Below the pieces are notes generated by a model. The model worked only from the letters and a program-made list of their open reading frames with translations. It was not told where the DNA came from and searched no databases. The position numbers and the translations under genes were made by a program. From an uncultured Acidobacteriia bacterium (lineage in GTDB: Bacteria > Acidobacteriota > Terriglobia > Bryobacterales > Bryobacteraceae), in contig CAIRSA010000302.1 in NCBI GenBank assembly GCA_903881085.1, positions 1-57,715 of the forward strand: DNA of 57,715 nt. The letters run 5' to 3'. Within the stretch, counting starts at the first letter, position 1. Every line of letters begins with the position of its first letter. Below are positions 8,525 to 17,660 of this stretch, piece after piece.

Positions 8525-9316
8525 ATGACACCACCCCCTTTACATTCGAGACTCGTGTTAGGCATGCGTGTTGACGCCACCACTTACGAGGATGCTGCGG
8601 AAAGAATTTTGGATTGGACATGCCGGAAGGAGTCGAGGTGTGTATATTGTGCTACGGTGAGCCAAGTAATGGAGGGGCACGACACGCCGAGGATTCAGGC
8701 CATAATGAACGAAGCGGATTTGGTGACTCCTGATGGTATGCCACTCGTATGGGGACTTAGGGTGCTTGGATTTAAAAGCGCGACGCGTGTGTACGGCCCG
8801 GACTTGACTCCGATAATACTTGAAATGGCATCAATTAACAGTATACCAGTCGGGATTTATGGTGCCTCGTCAGTTGCCCTTGAGCGTTTTGTCCGGGCAA
8901 TGACGGAGCGCTTCACAAAGTTGAATGTGGTGTACGCATATTCGCCTCCTTATCGTTCACTGACGCCGGCAGAGGATAAGCGCGTGATAGAGGACATAGG
9001 ACGGTCTGGAGCGCGCATTCTATTCGTTGGAATCGGAAATCCAAGGCAGGAGATTTGGATGGCCGAGCACAGGGCAAAGATCCAAGCGGTAATGCTGGGT
9101 ATAGGCGCTGCGATTGACTTTCTGGGCGGGTCCAAACCGCAAGCACCGAGATGGATGATGGGACTTGGTCTTGAATGGCTTTACCGTTTAGCTACCGAGC
9201 CGCGCCGGCTATGGAAAAGGTATCTAACGCAGAATCCTCGGTTTATGGTTCTTTTCGCATTGCAGTTGTTAGGAATAAAGCTTCGCCAAGCAGCGATCAT
9301 AAAGACCGCCGGCTAA
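8525..9316 (+). CDS. WecG/TagA/CpsF family glycosyltransferase (GT26)
   Basis: A 263-residue GT26 enzyme. Diagnostic segments are DLVTPDGMPLVWGLRVLG, RVYGPDLTP, IPVGIYGASS, the IGNPRQEIWMAEHR active-site block, and GAAIDFLGGSKPQAPRWM followed by LEWLYRLATEPRRLWKRYL. The family transfers N-acetylmannosamine(-uronic acid) or a similar sugar to an undecaprenyl-PP-sugar, normally as the second sugar of a repeat unit. The C-terminal basic segment is the membrane-association region. It lies directly upstream of the priming transferase, a common pairing in exopolysaccharide loci. Confidence 0.93.
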   Translation: MTPPPLHSRLVLGMRVDATTYEDAAERILDWTCRKESRCVYCATVSQVMEGHDTPRIQAIMNEADLVTPDGMPLVWGLRVLGFKSATRVYGPDLTPIILEMASINSIPVGIYGASSVALERFVRAMTERFTKLNVVYAYSPPYRSLTPAEDKRVIEDIGRSGARILFVGIGNPRQEIWMAEHRAKIQAVMLGIGAAIDFLGGSKPQAPRWMMGLGLEWLYRLATEPRRLWKRYLTQNPRFMVLFALQLLGIKLRQAAIIKTAG

Positions 9317-9338
9317 CGTCCATCACACTTACTTCTAT

Positions 9339-10811
9339 ATGTCATTTGCTGAAAGTCACACCCCGGCTCCACTGGGAGGCGAACTTGTTGAAGCCGTAGC
9401 CTTCTCCAAATCTGCCTATTCCCCGGTTTATATGGCCGCGACCATTGCGGCCTCTGACTTCGTGATGCTGGCCACAGCCGTTGGATCCGGTTTCGCCTTG
9501 TGGCGCCTGATGAATCCGGCGATTGCCCCATTTCAGTTTGAGATGCTTCTCCTGCCGGTGACTTGTGTCGGTGTTTTTGGGTGCACTGGGCAGTACCCTG
9601 GAATTGGCCTGACAGCGGTAGAACATATGCGACGTATCTGCAGCGGCGTTAGTATTGTCTATCTGCTGTTTCTTTTCGCTATGTTCCTCACGAAGGAATC
9701 ATGGGCGAATTCGCGAGGCGCTCTTTTGTTGGCGTGGGCGTTTTCCCTTGTACTTGTGTGCTGCGGTCGCGGAATGACCACCAATCTGATGGCCCGCAGG
9801 ACGTGGTGGGGTGTGCCTGTTTTGGTGATCGGGGCCGGGCATACGGGTCGCGCTACTGTTCGCAGCCTGAATGCGAACCGAGTGCTAGGGTACCGGCCCA
9901 TGGCATTCCTTGACGACGATCCTACAAAGCGCGGCATTTGTGAGGGGATACCTGTGGTCGGAACTCTCAATGATGCTAATTCGATCTCCCGCGACTTAGG
10001 CGTCGGTTACGCGATTCTGGCTATCCCAGACATGCCGCGTGAATTGCTCGTTTCGCATCTTCAAAGGTGGAGAAGGATTTTCCCGAGGATTCTGATCATC
10101 CCGGAGTTGGTAGGGATTACGACTCAGTGGACCGAGTCAAGAGATTTGGGTGGAATCACTGGATTTGAAACACACCAAAAGCTATTGGACCCTTCTGCGA
10201 AATGGATCAAGCGGATGATCGATCTAGTCTTGGCATCCCTAGGCCTGATAGTTGCCGCACCGTTGGTTGGTTTGTGTGCGTTATGGATTCGCAAAACCAG
10301 CCCAGGCAATCCATTCTACACGCAGGAAAGGGAAGGACGTGACGGAACCACTTTGCGGATTCTGAAACTTCGAACGATGTTTACTAATGCGGAAGATATG
10401 CTTGAGTCCCACCTTGCCTCGAATCCAAATGCAAGTGAAGAGTGGGAGCGTTTCTGCAAATTGAAGGACGATCCGAGAATCCTGCCTGGAGTCGGTCACT
10501 TCCTGCGGAAGACGAGCCTGGATGAATTGCCCCAGCTCTGGAACATTGTGAAAGGGGAGATGAGTTTGGTGGGGCCGCGGCCGTTCCCTGGTTACCATAA
10601 CTCGCGTTTCGCCCCTGAATTCCTTCAGGTCCGCAGGCAAGTTCGTCCTGGCCTGACTGGGTTATGGCAAGTATCAACGCGGAGTGATGGGGACCTGAGT
10701 GTCCAAGAGACATTGGATAGCTATTACATACGCAATTGGTCTCTCTGGCTTGATTTATATATTCTGGTACGCACCGTGCGAGCAGTAATTACACCGCGTG
10801 GGTCGTACTGA
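9339..10811 (+). CDS. Polyprenyl-phosphate sugar-1-phosphate transferase (WbaP/WcaJ type)
   Basis: A 490-residue polyprenyl-phosphate hexose-1-phosphate transferase. The N-terminal third holds about four membrane segments; a CoA-binding-like Rossmann region follows (VLVIGAGHTGRATVRSL, DDDPTKRG); one further membrane segment at about residues 290-312 precedes the catalytic domain. This carries the block REGRDGTTLRILKLRTM, the DPRILPGVGHFLRKTSLDELPQLWN block with the catalytic Asp-Glu, SLVGPRPFPGY, and RPGLTGLWQVSTRSD. It starts repeat-unit synthesis by moving hexose-1-phosphate onto undecaprenyl phosphate. The next gene, gmd, lies 273 bases away with no recognisable gene between, so it may start a new transcript. 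Confidence 0.93.
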   Translation: MSFAESHTPAPLGGELVEAVAFSKSAYSPVYMAATIAASDFVMLATAVGSGFALWRLMNPAIAPFQFEMLLLPVTCVGVFGCTGQYPGIGLTAVEHMRRICSGVSIVYLLFLFAMFLTKESWANSRGALLLAWAFSLVLVCCGRGMTTNLMARRTWWGVPVLVIGAGHTGRATVRSLNANRVLGYRPMAFLDDDPTKRGICEGIPVVGTLNDANSISRDLGVGYAILAIPDMPRELLVSHLQRWRRIFPRILIIPELVGITTQWTESRDLGGITGFETHQKLLDPSAKWIKRMIDLVLASLGLIVAAPLVGLCALWIRKTSPGNPFYTQEREGRDGTTLRILKLRTMFTNAEDMLESHLASNPNASEEWERFCKLKDDPRILPGVGHFLRKTSLDELPQLWNIVKGEMSLVGPRPFPGYHNSRFAPEFLQVRRQVRPGLTGLWQVSTRSDGDLSVQETLDSYYIRNWSLWLDLYILVRTVRAVITPRGSY

Positions 10812-11084
10812 CGCCGGATCAATTTGTGGCCGCTTCATCGCCGGTACAAACACCCGTTGAACCCTGGCAGGTGCAGGAAGGCCGTATGGATCGGCAGAAG
10901 TACGTGTCCTCCACCTGGGAATCGTTCCGCAATTACAGGGCGCTTACGTTTTGTAGCGGAACTCATTCCTGCAAACTTCTGATGCTTTCCATAGCCGGTA
11001 CTGAACAACTCTTTTCCCGACGTTCTCTTCTTTTTTCGCGCCGCAATTGTTAGGCTAAATGAATCTGACTTGGACAATCTCTAA

Positions 11085-12107
11085 ATGATGAAAAAAGCTC
11101 TGATATCAGGTATCACCGGTCAGGATGGATCCTATCTTGCCGAGTTCCTGCTTCAAAAAGGCTATGAAGTACACGGCATTAAGCGGCGTTCGAGTAGCTT
11201 CAACACCGGACGTGTGGATGGCATCTACACGGATCAGCATCAGCATGGCAGCCGCTTTTTTCTCCACTATGCCGATTTGTGCGACAGCAGCAGTTTGTGG
11301 AAACTCCTTTACGACATCCGGCCGGACGAGGTGTATAACCTGGCCGCGCAAAGCCACGTGCGTGTCAGCTTCGAAATTCCGGAATATACCTCCGATGTCG
11401 CCGGCACTGGGGCGCTGCGATTGCTCGAAGGCATTCGACAGACTGGTTTGAAAGCTCGCTTTTACCAGGCATCGTCGAGCGAGATGTTTGGAAGCGCTCC
11501 GCCGCCGCAGAGCGAACACACGGTATTTCAGCCGCGAAGCCCGTACGCATGCGCCAAGCTTTTCGCGCACAACATCACCGTTAACTACCGCGAGAGCTAC
11601 GGTATGTTCGCCACGAGTGGCATTCTCTTCAATCACGAATCTCCCCGCCGCGGCGAGACATTTGTGACCCGCAAGATCACCCGGGCCGTCGCGCAGATCA
11701 AGTTTGACTTACAGGAAAAACTTTACCTGGGCAATCTCGACGCGAGGCGCGATTGGGGTTACGCGCCCGAATACGTGGAGGCGATGTGGATGATGCTGCA
11801 ACAGGAGTCACCTGACGATTTCGTGATTGGAACAGGCGAGACTCACAGCGTGCGAGAGTTTGTTGAATTGGCTTTCGCTTCCGCCGGAATGGACTGGCGG
11901 GAGTTCGTCGAGATCGATCCTCGTTATTACCGTCCAGCTGAGGTCGACGTCTTACTCTCCGACCCTTCCAAAGCCCGTACTAGGCTAGGCTGGCATCACC
12001 GCGCCGGATTCAGTGATCTGGTTCATTTGATGGTGGAGGCCGAGATCGAAGACTTGTCGTCGCGGATGAAGGGCGAACTGAAACCCGCAGCAGCACCATC
12101 GGTCTAA
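11085..12107 (+). CDS. gmd: GDP-mannose 4,6-dehydratase
   Basis: A 340-residue short-chain dehydrogenase/reductase that converts GDP-D-mannose to GDP-4-keto-6-deoxymannose. Visible are the NADP-binding [15 protein letters not shown], the [11 protein letters not shown] loop of bacterial Gmd, SSSEMFG, the catalytic YACAK (YxxxK), [19 protein letters not shown], and [21 protein letters not shown]. The length is that of the family. Two ATG codons stand in tandem; the first (11085) is used here. It is followed 10 bases later by a GDP-fucose-synthase-like gene, so the pair would yield GDP-L-fucose. Base composition is more G/C-rich than the preceding genes. Confidence 0.95.
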   Translation: MMKKALISGITGQDGSYLAEFLLQKGYEVHGIKRRSSSFNTGRVDGIYTDQHQHGSRFFLHYADLCDSSSLWKLLYDIRPDEVYNLAAQSHVRVSFEIPEYTSDVAGTGALRLLEGIRQTGLKARFYQASSSEMFGSAPPPQSEHTVFQPRSPYACAKLFAHNITVNYRESYGMFATSGILFNHESPRRGETFVTRKITRAVAQIKFDLQEKLYLGNLDARRDWGYAPEYVEAMWMMLQQESPDDFVIGTGETHSVREFVELAFASAGMDWREFVEIDPRYYRPAEVDVLLSDPSKARTRLGWHHRAGFSDLVHLMVEAEIEDLSSRMKGELKPAAAPSV

Positions 12108-12117
12108 GTGAGAAACC

Positions 12118-13158
12118 ATGCTCAATCTATCAACTAAGCGGGTGTGCGTCACGGGCGGGGGAGGATTTCTCGGCTCATTTTTGTGCGGAAAGCTTTCGGC
12201 ACGAGGGGTGAAGGATATCTTCGTCCCCCGACGGCGCGACTACGATCTGACGACAGAAGCCGGGATCGAAAAGCTATTCCGTGATGCGCGTCCGGAAGTG
12301 CTCTTCCATCTCGCCGCAGTGGTGGGCGGGATCGGCGCCAATCTCGAAAGCCCTGGACGTTTTTTTTACGAGAATGCGATCATGGGGATTCAACTCATTG
12401 AAGCCGCGCGCCGGTACGCGGTAGAGAAGACCATCGTTGCGGGAACCATCTGCGCTTACCCGAAGTTCACGCCCGCGCCTTTTCGCGAAGAGACTTTGTG
12501 GGACGGCTATCCCGAGGAAACGAATGCGCCATACGGCATTGCCAAAAAAGCGCTCCTGGTGCAGTGTCAGGCTTATCGCCAGCAGTACGGAATGAATGCC
12601 ATCTATTTGCTGCCGGTGAATCTCTATGGGATGCGCGATAATTTCGATCTTGAATCTTCCCATGTCATCCCGGCTTTAATTCGTAAGTGCATAGAGGCGC
12701 GCGACCGCGGCGACAAGAGCATCGTCTGCTGGGGCGACGGAACTGCGACGCGCGAATTCCTCTTTGTGGAGGACGCTGCGGACGGATTACTGGCTGCCGC
12801 CGAGAAGTACGACGGCGCTGAACCAGTGAATTTGGGAAGTGGTGCGGAGATTACTATTAAGGATCTAGTCCACACCGTGGCCCGCGCATGTAACTTCACT
12901 GGCGAGATCTTATGGGATACATCGCGGCCCAACGGCCAGCCTCGCCGCTTGCTCGATACATCGAGAGCTGAAAACTGGTTCGGATTTCGCGCCAATACAC
13001 TGCTCGATGAAGGACTGCTGAAAACCGTTCAATGGTATGAGCAGACCTGCGGTCGCGTCAAAACACATACCAGAACAAGGAGAACAATCAGATCAATGGC
13101 CTCGCTGGGTTCAGCGGAGCTTTCATGTTTTGGCTCCTCCGATAAGGCCGCTTGTTGA
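12118..13158 (+). CDS. GDP-L-fucose synthase-like NAD-dependent epimerase/reductase
   Basis: This protein is homologous to GDP-4-keto-6-deoxymannose epimerase-reductases: [14 protein letters not shown] nucleotide-binding loop, [27 protein letters not shown], and [12 protein letters not shown] with the YxxxK catalytic pair. The usual GSSCIYPK block is GTICAYPK here, so the catalytic Ser appears to be Thr, a conservative change I associate with one subfamily. At 346 residues it is about 25-30 longer than usual; the tail after residue 315 is basic and Ser/Arg-rich and does not resemble the family, so a late frameshift or stop loss is possible. It probably works with Gmd directly upstream. Confidence 0.85.
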   Translation: MLNLSTKRVCVTGGGGFLGSFLCGKLSARGVKDIFVPRRRDYDLTTEAGIEKLFRDARPEVLFHLAAVVGGIGANLESPGRFFYENAIMGIQLIEAARRYAVEKTIVAGTICAYPKFTPAPFREETLWDGYPEETNAPYGIAKKALLVQCQAYRQQYGMNAIYLLPVNLYGMRDNFDLESSHVIPALIRKCIEARDRGDKSIVCWGDGTATREFLFVEDAADGLLAAAEKYDGAEPVNLGSGAEITIKDLVHTVARACNFTGEILWDTSRPNGQPRRLLDTSRAENWFGFRANTLLDEGLLKTVQWYEQTCGRVKTHTRTRRTIRSMASLGSAELSCFGSSDKAAC

Positions 13159-13340
13159 ATACTGCTCTCGACTGATCTCTGAGTACCGCTATTTCTTAGC
13201 AGCCTGTGGCAGAAGTTCAAAAACATCGATAGCCAGGCTCCAAGTGGTTGATGGCAAAGCAGGCTTTTCGGAAAAGAGACGTAGGTGGCAACCCCTTAGA
13301 CTACGTTCTTGACCCGTGATGCGAGCAAAGGGCCCAGAAT

Positions 13341-14924
13341 TCAATGCTCCCTGTGCCTATCGAGCCATGCAACCAATTGCTGGGATTCGGTAATTTCCCC
13401 ACTGAGTATCGCCATCAGCAGATCACTTGTAACTACCGTATTGAAATTCGCATTGTAAGGCACTTGGGTGGTCTGATGTGGCAGCTTGAGGAGGAAGGGA
13501 ACTCGATGGTCAATCTGCGTATTCCTGTATACGGCGTCTCGATACCAATGGTCAGACGTCAATAGAACGGCGGAACCATCCCAACTCCCGGTTGTTTCCA
13601 TGGTGGAGCGGAGATCCGCTAGAGTGGTGTCGACCAATGCCAAACCGTCCAAATAATCTCCGATCTTCATCCTTTCGGAGTGGCTAGTTCTTTTCCGTCT
13701 GTCATAGAAAAAAGGACCATGCGGAACCGGAAGGTGGAGTAAGACTAACCCAAGTCTGCTATCACCGAGATAACGCTTGCTGTTATTTAGAAGCGAGCCG
13801 TAGATCTTTGCCTGCGTTTGTGCCACAAGGGCAGGTCCCCAGGGACTTCTGAAAGCACTTTCGAAAATGGTTTTCCATTGACTCGCTACAAGTTGCGGCA
13901 AATTATGTCCCAAGCTGCCCCCATACCACGGGATTTCTTCCCAGACGCATTGGGTTAATGGTAGTCCATAAAACCTGCAGTACGGAAGGTACCACCCAGC
14001 AACCGCCGTGTTCACCTTTTGGTCCCTTGCCCTGGAAAACACAGTGGCTATCTCCGGCCCCAGCCAACCTCGTTCGCCATTAGAAAAGGTGAGGTCCAAG
14101 CGATCCGCCGACGCCATCTTGGCGTCTATCACCATCTTGCCCAGAATCAAGCTTGGCAAGGAGAGTAAGGTATGACTTGCCGGTGGGCTGGCATGGTTGG
14201 CGTACAAAGCCTGCCGTCGAAATCTGTCGATTTCGGGCATTTCCAAGCCGGCTGGACGCCGGTCAAAGGTAAGTCCCTGGTCCCACTCGTCGAAGACAAT
14301 CCAAATGACGCGTGGGCTGTTTCTATGCATGTCCGTAAGCATTGGGGCCATTGTTACATCTGAAAAACTCGCAGATTCCTGCGACAGCGCCAACCAGATT
14401 GCGCGCGGAATGGTAAAGGCTGCGAAGGGGGCGATCAGCAAAAGGAGGTTAGCAGTACCTGGAATCAGGTAGCGACGCCAGTGAATCAGGGCACAAATGG
14501 CTATTGCAAGAAAAGGAAAATAGAACACCAGTCTACCGGTGCTCCAAGCTTCGGCAAAAAACCATTTGACGACCACAAAGCGAGGCCATCCAGTTACGTT
14601 GTGCGCTGCATTTCCAGCGATCAGCGTCATGACGGCGAGAACTCCCAATCCAACTGGCCGCATCCAAATTCCCAACCGCAACCGTGCGGCCTGAATGGCC
14701 ACCCACCCCACCAGCATCAGAAGAAAAACGTTCAACATCGCCGCAATGTAGCTCGCAGGCGGTGGCGGCGTTTTGATTAAGAATGCACTTGTCTGTACTC
14801 TGTAAAGCAGATTCGCCCAAATTCCGAGAAAACATAGGTTTGCCAGGGATATCGCGATGGCTAAGTCCTTCAAGGCCTGCCGTTGTTCTCTGCACAGCTT
14901 TTGCGCCGCAATCAATAAGGGCAT
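13341..14924 (-). CDS. Membrane-anchored alkaline-phosphatase-superfamily protein (sulfatase/phosphotransferase-like)
   Basis: A 527-residue protein with four to five N-terminal membrane segments (about residues 18-180) and a periplasmic domain of the alkaline phosphatase fold from about 203. Metal-ligand motifs are WIVFDEWD at its start and LTSDHW near 456-460. The nucleophile region is SHTLLSLP around T252, which matches the T-x-x-S-x-P pattern of phosphoethanolamine transferases of the EptA kind rather than the C-x-P-x-R of true sulfatases. I infer transfer or removal of a phospho group on a surface glycan or lipid; the substrate is unknown. It is convergent with the fucose-synthase gene and divergent from the small membrane peptide and methyltransferase genes. 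Confidence 0.72.
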   Translation of the reverse strand: MPLLIAAQKLCREQRQALKDLAIAISLANLCFLGIWANLLYRVQTSAFLIKTPPPPASYIAAMLNVFLLMLVGWVAIQAARLRLGIWMRPVGLGVLAVMTLIAGNAAHNVTGWPRFVVVKWFFAEAWSTGRLVFYFPFLAIAICALIHWRRYLIPGTANLLLLIAPFAAFTIPRAIWLALSQESASFSDVTMAPMLTDMHRNSPRVIWIVFDEWDQGLTFDRRPAGLEMPEIDRFRRQALYANHASPPASHTLLSLPSLILGKMVIDAKMASADRLDLTFSNGERGWLGPEIATVFSRARDQKVNTAVAGWYLPYCRFYGLPLTQCVWEEIPWYGGSLGHNLPQLVASQWKTIFESAFRSPWGPALVAQTQAKIYGSLLNNSKRYLGDSRLGLVLLHLPVPHGPFFYDRRKRTSHSERMKIGDYLDGLALVDTTLADLRSTMETTGSWDGSAVLLTSDHWYRDAVYRNTQIDHRVPFLLKLPHQTTQVPYNANFNTVVTSDLLMAILSGEITESQQLVAWLDRHREH

Positions 14925-15120
14925 TTTATGTTATGGGATTCTATTCTCGATTTGGGGCCCGCTCGGACGATTGAAACCTGCCTTTCGTGCGTATCTCCAG
15001 ATTAACGGACGGCGGAGGTCATGTAAAGGTTGGTTGTGCGACCTGAATCCGTGATTTGCCCGCTAGTTTCGCTTTAACGCACTGATCCGTGCTGCATTCC
15101 GGGCAGATCGACGCTCACGC

Positions 15121-15212
15121 GATGGGTGAGTGATGGAGGAAAAGGCAGCCGGGCTTGCGGCTTTGGCTCAAGTTGAAAGGGCATTTCGCAGGCTCAAGCC
15201 TGATGCCACATC
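15121..15212. repeat. Dispersed intergenic repeat, copy A
   Basis: It starts GATGGGTGA and ends around the inverted repeat AGGCTCAAGCCT (15190-15201) followed by CCACAT. The same blocks in the same order occur at 18093-18160, where an internal stretch of about 20 bases is missing. The two copies flank the DPGSG peptide/methyltransferase block. Confidence 0.65.
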
Positions 15213-15440
15213 GTTTTTGCAAGTTGAACAAGATATTCCTGTAGTACGGCAATTTTCGAAGAATTGGGAGGCCTCGTGCGTGAGGGTGAGGGACTTTAGA
15301 GTTAGCCGGGGCAGGCAAATTGCCCTCCCCGCCCATGCAAACACCGTGGAGTCGAGTTTAGCGTGGACGATTCGCCTGCGAGAATAGAAAAACTATGTGG
15401 CGTTGGGCTCATTCGTGCCCGCGGTCTGTTTCTGCACTTA

Positions 15441-15470
15441 TAGGAACCGCTCCCGCATGGTCGCTGTTCA
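15441..15470. repeat. Degenerate half of the palindromic repeat family
   Basis: TAGGAACCGCTCCCGCATGG followed by TCGCTGTTCA matches the left arm at 36739-36768 in about its first 14 bases and at scattered later positions. No matching right arm is visible nearby, so this looks like a decayed single arm. Confidence 0.5.
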
Positions 15471-15680
15471 CAGGGCAGCCCCCCGCTCTACCCTCATATC
15501 TACGGTCGCCGACTTCAACTGCCGGGTTTAGGTTCAACAACAAAACATGGCCATCCATTCTTCCTTTTGTGTTCGCGTAGCGGTTATGTGAAGGTGGTAT
15601 TGCGATTGATGAGCTAATCTTTTTTTAGTTCCAGTCGATCATTGTATGTTAGGATATTCCGCCGGAAATGAGAAGCTAAT

Positions 15681-15869
15681 ATGATCGTGTTGGTGGTTTT
15701 TCTTTGCTGTCCCGCGTATGGCTACGCGGACCCAGGCTCGGGGCTGTTGCTCTGGCAAATTGTGGCAGCCAGCCTAGTGGGTTTTCTGTTCCGGATTCGG
15801 CGAATCGGGAAATGGTTTTACTCGTTGCGGAGCATTAAAAAAGATGACGAACAGTATCGAAGAAACTAA
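15681..15869 (+). CDS. Small DPGSG membrane peptide
   Basis: A 62-residue protein: a cleavable-looking hydrophobic N-terminus ending YGYA, then DPGSGLLLWQIVAAS leading into a second membrane segment, and a basic then acidic tail (RRIGKWFYSLRSIKKDDEQY). Short proteins with an N-terminal Y-x-DPG-[ST]-G motif are, as I recall, common beside surface-polysaccharide genes, sulfatase-like membrane proteins and NoeA-like methyltransferases; their function is unknown. It overlaps the downstream methyltransferase by 26 bases, so the two are almost certainly co-translated. The start is ATG 15681; the upstream GGAAATGAGAAG gives a modest ribosome-binding site. Confidence 0.75.
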   Translation: MIVLVVFLCCPAYGYADPGSGLLLWQIVAASLVGFLFRIRRIGKWFYSLRSIKKDDEQYRRN

Positions 15870-17316
15870 TCAGGCTTTCTTCCATCCAGCGAGTTATCGA
15901 GATCCTGCGGGACGTCTGGTCAACTTCGGCGATCGCCTGCTGCGGATCGTCAATGTGGAGGGAACAGAAAACGCACTTCTCTTCTTGAACGCAAGCTCGC
16001 TTGCACAGTTTCGTGCAGCGGGTTCCCTTGTTTCTACGCGAATTTTCGGTGGAGACGCATTTACAGATAGTTCGTTGACTGCTTTGCAGCGTGGCATCTC
16101 AGAGCGGAACGAGAGCGAGCCACTGGTGCTGGAGCATGAACGATTACAGTTTGTCTCGTATCCTTATGAGTGGTCCCCGGAGATGCTCGCCGCCGCAGGC
16201 GATTTAACGTTGGACCTGGCCGAATCTCTTCTGAACGAGGGTCTCGGTCTGAAGGATGCAACCCCCTTCAACATTGTCTACAAAGGCCCTCAGCCGGTTT
16301 TTGTCGATGCGCTCAGCGTGGAGCGGCGCGACGACCTTGATCCGATCTGGCTTCCGATGGCGGAATTTGAGCGGACATTTATTTATCCTCTTCTCGCCCG
16401 GAAATACTGTGGTCTCAGTTTGGCGAAGTGTTTTGGATGGGGTCGAGATGGCCTCGAACCGGAGCAGATGTCGGCTCTGGCCGGTCCAATCCGGCGCTGG
16501 CTGCCGCCTTTTCTTGGGAGCGCTACACTGCCAACTCTGCTGAATGGCTCGGCGGGGAAGAAGGGGGAGGCCCTTTATACGCCAATCCGATCTAAGACTG
16601 GCTCCGAGGCGAAGTTTATACTGCAGCGCACTTTCCGCCGTCTGCGGAGAGCTCTTCACGCCGCAACCCCAGCACCTGACCGCAACTCCCCCTGGATCGG
16701 CTACCAGAGTGAGGACTGCCACTACTCCGAGCCCGACCACCGGGCCAAGCATGGCTTCGTAAGCCGTGTGCTGCGTGAACTTCAACCGCCCACCGTTCTG
16801 GATTTGGGCGCCAACGAAGGTGAATATAGCTTGTTGGCCGCGGAACTCGGCGCACGCGTGGTTGCGGTGGATAAAGATGACGCGGTATCGGGCCGATTGT
16901 GGACGCAGGCCAAGCGCCAGTCTGCATGGATATTGCCGCTCACCATTGACCTGGCTGCGCCGTCGCCTTCGACCGGTTGGCAGAATCTGGAATGTCTAAG
17001 TTTCCCAACTCGCGCCGGAGAGCAATTCGAGTGCGTAATGGCGCTGGCCTTTGTGCATCACCTTGCCATTTCGACCTGTCTTCCGTTGGAGAGCATCGTC
17101 GCGGGGCTGGCCCAGATGACAAAGCGATGGCTGATTCTTGAGCTGATTGACACCGCGGATCCGAAGTACCGGCAGATTCTTCGCGGCCGAAGGCAGCCCT
17201 CTATTGGCGAGGGCACGGCGGTCGAGGATATCATCCGGCGGCACTTCCGGATCATGCAATCGCTTCCTATTTGTGGAGGCAATCGCCGGCTCTATGCGCT
17301 TCGTCGCAATTCCTGA
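15844..17316 (+). CDS. NoeA-like class I SAM-dependent methyltransferase
   Basis: A 490-residue protein. The first ~230 residues (HPASYRDPAGRLVNFGDRLLR, DATPFNIVYKGPQPVFVDALS, FIYPLLARKYCGLSL) resemble the N-terminal region of host-specific nodulation protein NoeA-related proteins. The C-terminal half is a Rossmann methyltransferase with motif I at about residue 318 (VLDLGANEGEYSLLAAELG), VVAVDKDD, and MALAFVHHLAI. NoeA itself modifies the fucose of rhizobial Nod factors, so a glycan substrate is plausible but not shown. It shares a transcript with the DPGSG peptide. The methyltransferase fold is secure, the NoeA relation probable. Confidence 0.75.
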   Translation: MTNSIEETNQAFFHPASYRDPAGRLVNFGDRLLRIVNVEGTENALLFLNASSLAQFRAAGSLVSTRIFGGDAFTDSSLTALQRGISERNESEPLVLEHERLQFVSYPYEWSPEMLAAAGDLTLDLAESLLNEGLGLKDATPFNIVYKGPQPVFVDALSVERRDDLDPIWLPMAEFERTFIYPLLARKYCGLSLAKCFGWGRDGLEPEQMSALAGPIRRWLPPFLGSATLPTLLNGSAGKKGEALYTPIRSKTGSEAKFILQRTFRRLRRALHAATPAPDRNSPWIGYQSEDCHYSEPDHRAKHGFVSRVLRELQPPTVLDLGANEGEYSLLAAELGARVVAVDKDDAVSGRLWTQAKRQSAWILPLTIDLAAPSPSTGWQNLECLSFPTRAGEQFECVMALAFVHHLAISTCLPLESIVAGLAQMTKRWLILELIDTADPKYRQILRGRRQPSIGEGTAVEDIIRRHFRIMQSLPICGGNRRLYALRRNS

Positions 17317-17382
17317 ACCAGACCGTACAGGATCGATGGAGGGTCTCTGCATAGCGATCTTAGCGGATAAAACGGGCAGCCG

Positions 17383-17660
17383 ATGATCGTTAAGATACTG
17401 GTAAGTCCCAGTGTTACCGCACTGTCTGCCCGGGTTGCGGGGTGCGGTCTGCGTACCGGTCGAGAATTCAGGCCGATTACGAGGCACTGCTGCCCTTTCT
17501 GGGCGTCGCGCGTATTCGTTGTAAGACGTGTGCGCTGCGAATTTACCAGGTTTGGGGAGTGTGGAGCATGCGGGCTCCTGAACCGGCGCACAACCTGCTG
17601 CGGTGGTTTGCGGTCTTGCTTCTGGTATACGGCTTCAGCCGGTATTGCCTGAATTTATGA
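17383..17660 (+). pseudogene. Remnant of a small zinc-ribbon membrane protein
   Basis: In the frame ending at TGA 17658-17660 one reads CPGCGVRSAYRSR, LLPFLGVARIRCKTC and a C-terminal hydrophobic segment (LLRWFAVLLLVYGF). Two CxxC pairs spaced this way, with a G-[VL]-x-x-[YI]-R-C-x-x-C block, match a small zinc-ribbon family common in acidobacteria. That frame is closed by TAA at 17391-17393 and has no ATG. The first available GTG (17442) comes after the first CxxC, so the ribbon would be cut in half. An ATG at 17383 lies in another frame and would need a frameshift. I read it as a gene that lost its start, though a non-standard start cannot be ruled out. Confidence 0.5.

Larger units (their letters stand above)
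14925..15680. other. Intergenic region with two repeat remnants
   Basis: The 756 bases between divergent genes hold no coding frame I can support; an 85-codon open frame at 15130-15387 is built on repeat sequence. The region contains one copy of a dispersed repeat centred on AGGCTCAAGCCT (15121-15212) and a degenerate piece of the palindromic family (15441-15470). Promoters for both flanking genes should lie here, but I see no clear -35/-10 pair. Confidence 0.5.

Noticed and set aside
10826..11053. 75-codon open frame before gmd
   Set aside because: Ser/Arg-rich with no motif; no ribosome-binding site seen.
13341..14924. Calling this protein a true sulfatase
   Set aside because: No C/S-x-P-x-R signature; the nucleophile region is T-x-x-S-x-P instead.
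15130..15387. 85-codon open frame in the gap after the membrane transferase gene
   Set aside because: It lies on dispersed repeat sequence and has no ribosome-binding site or homologous look.
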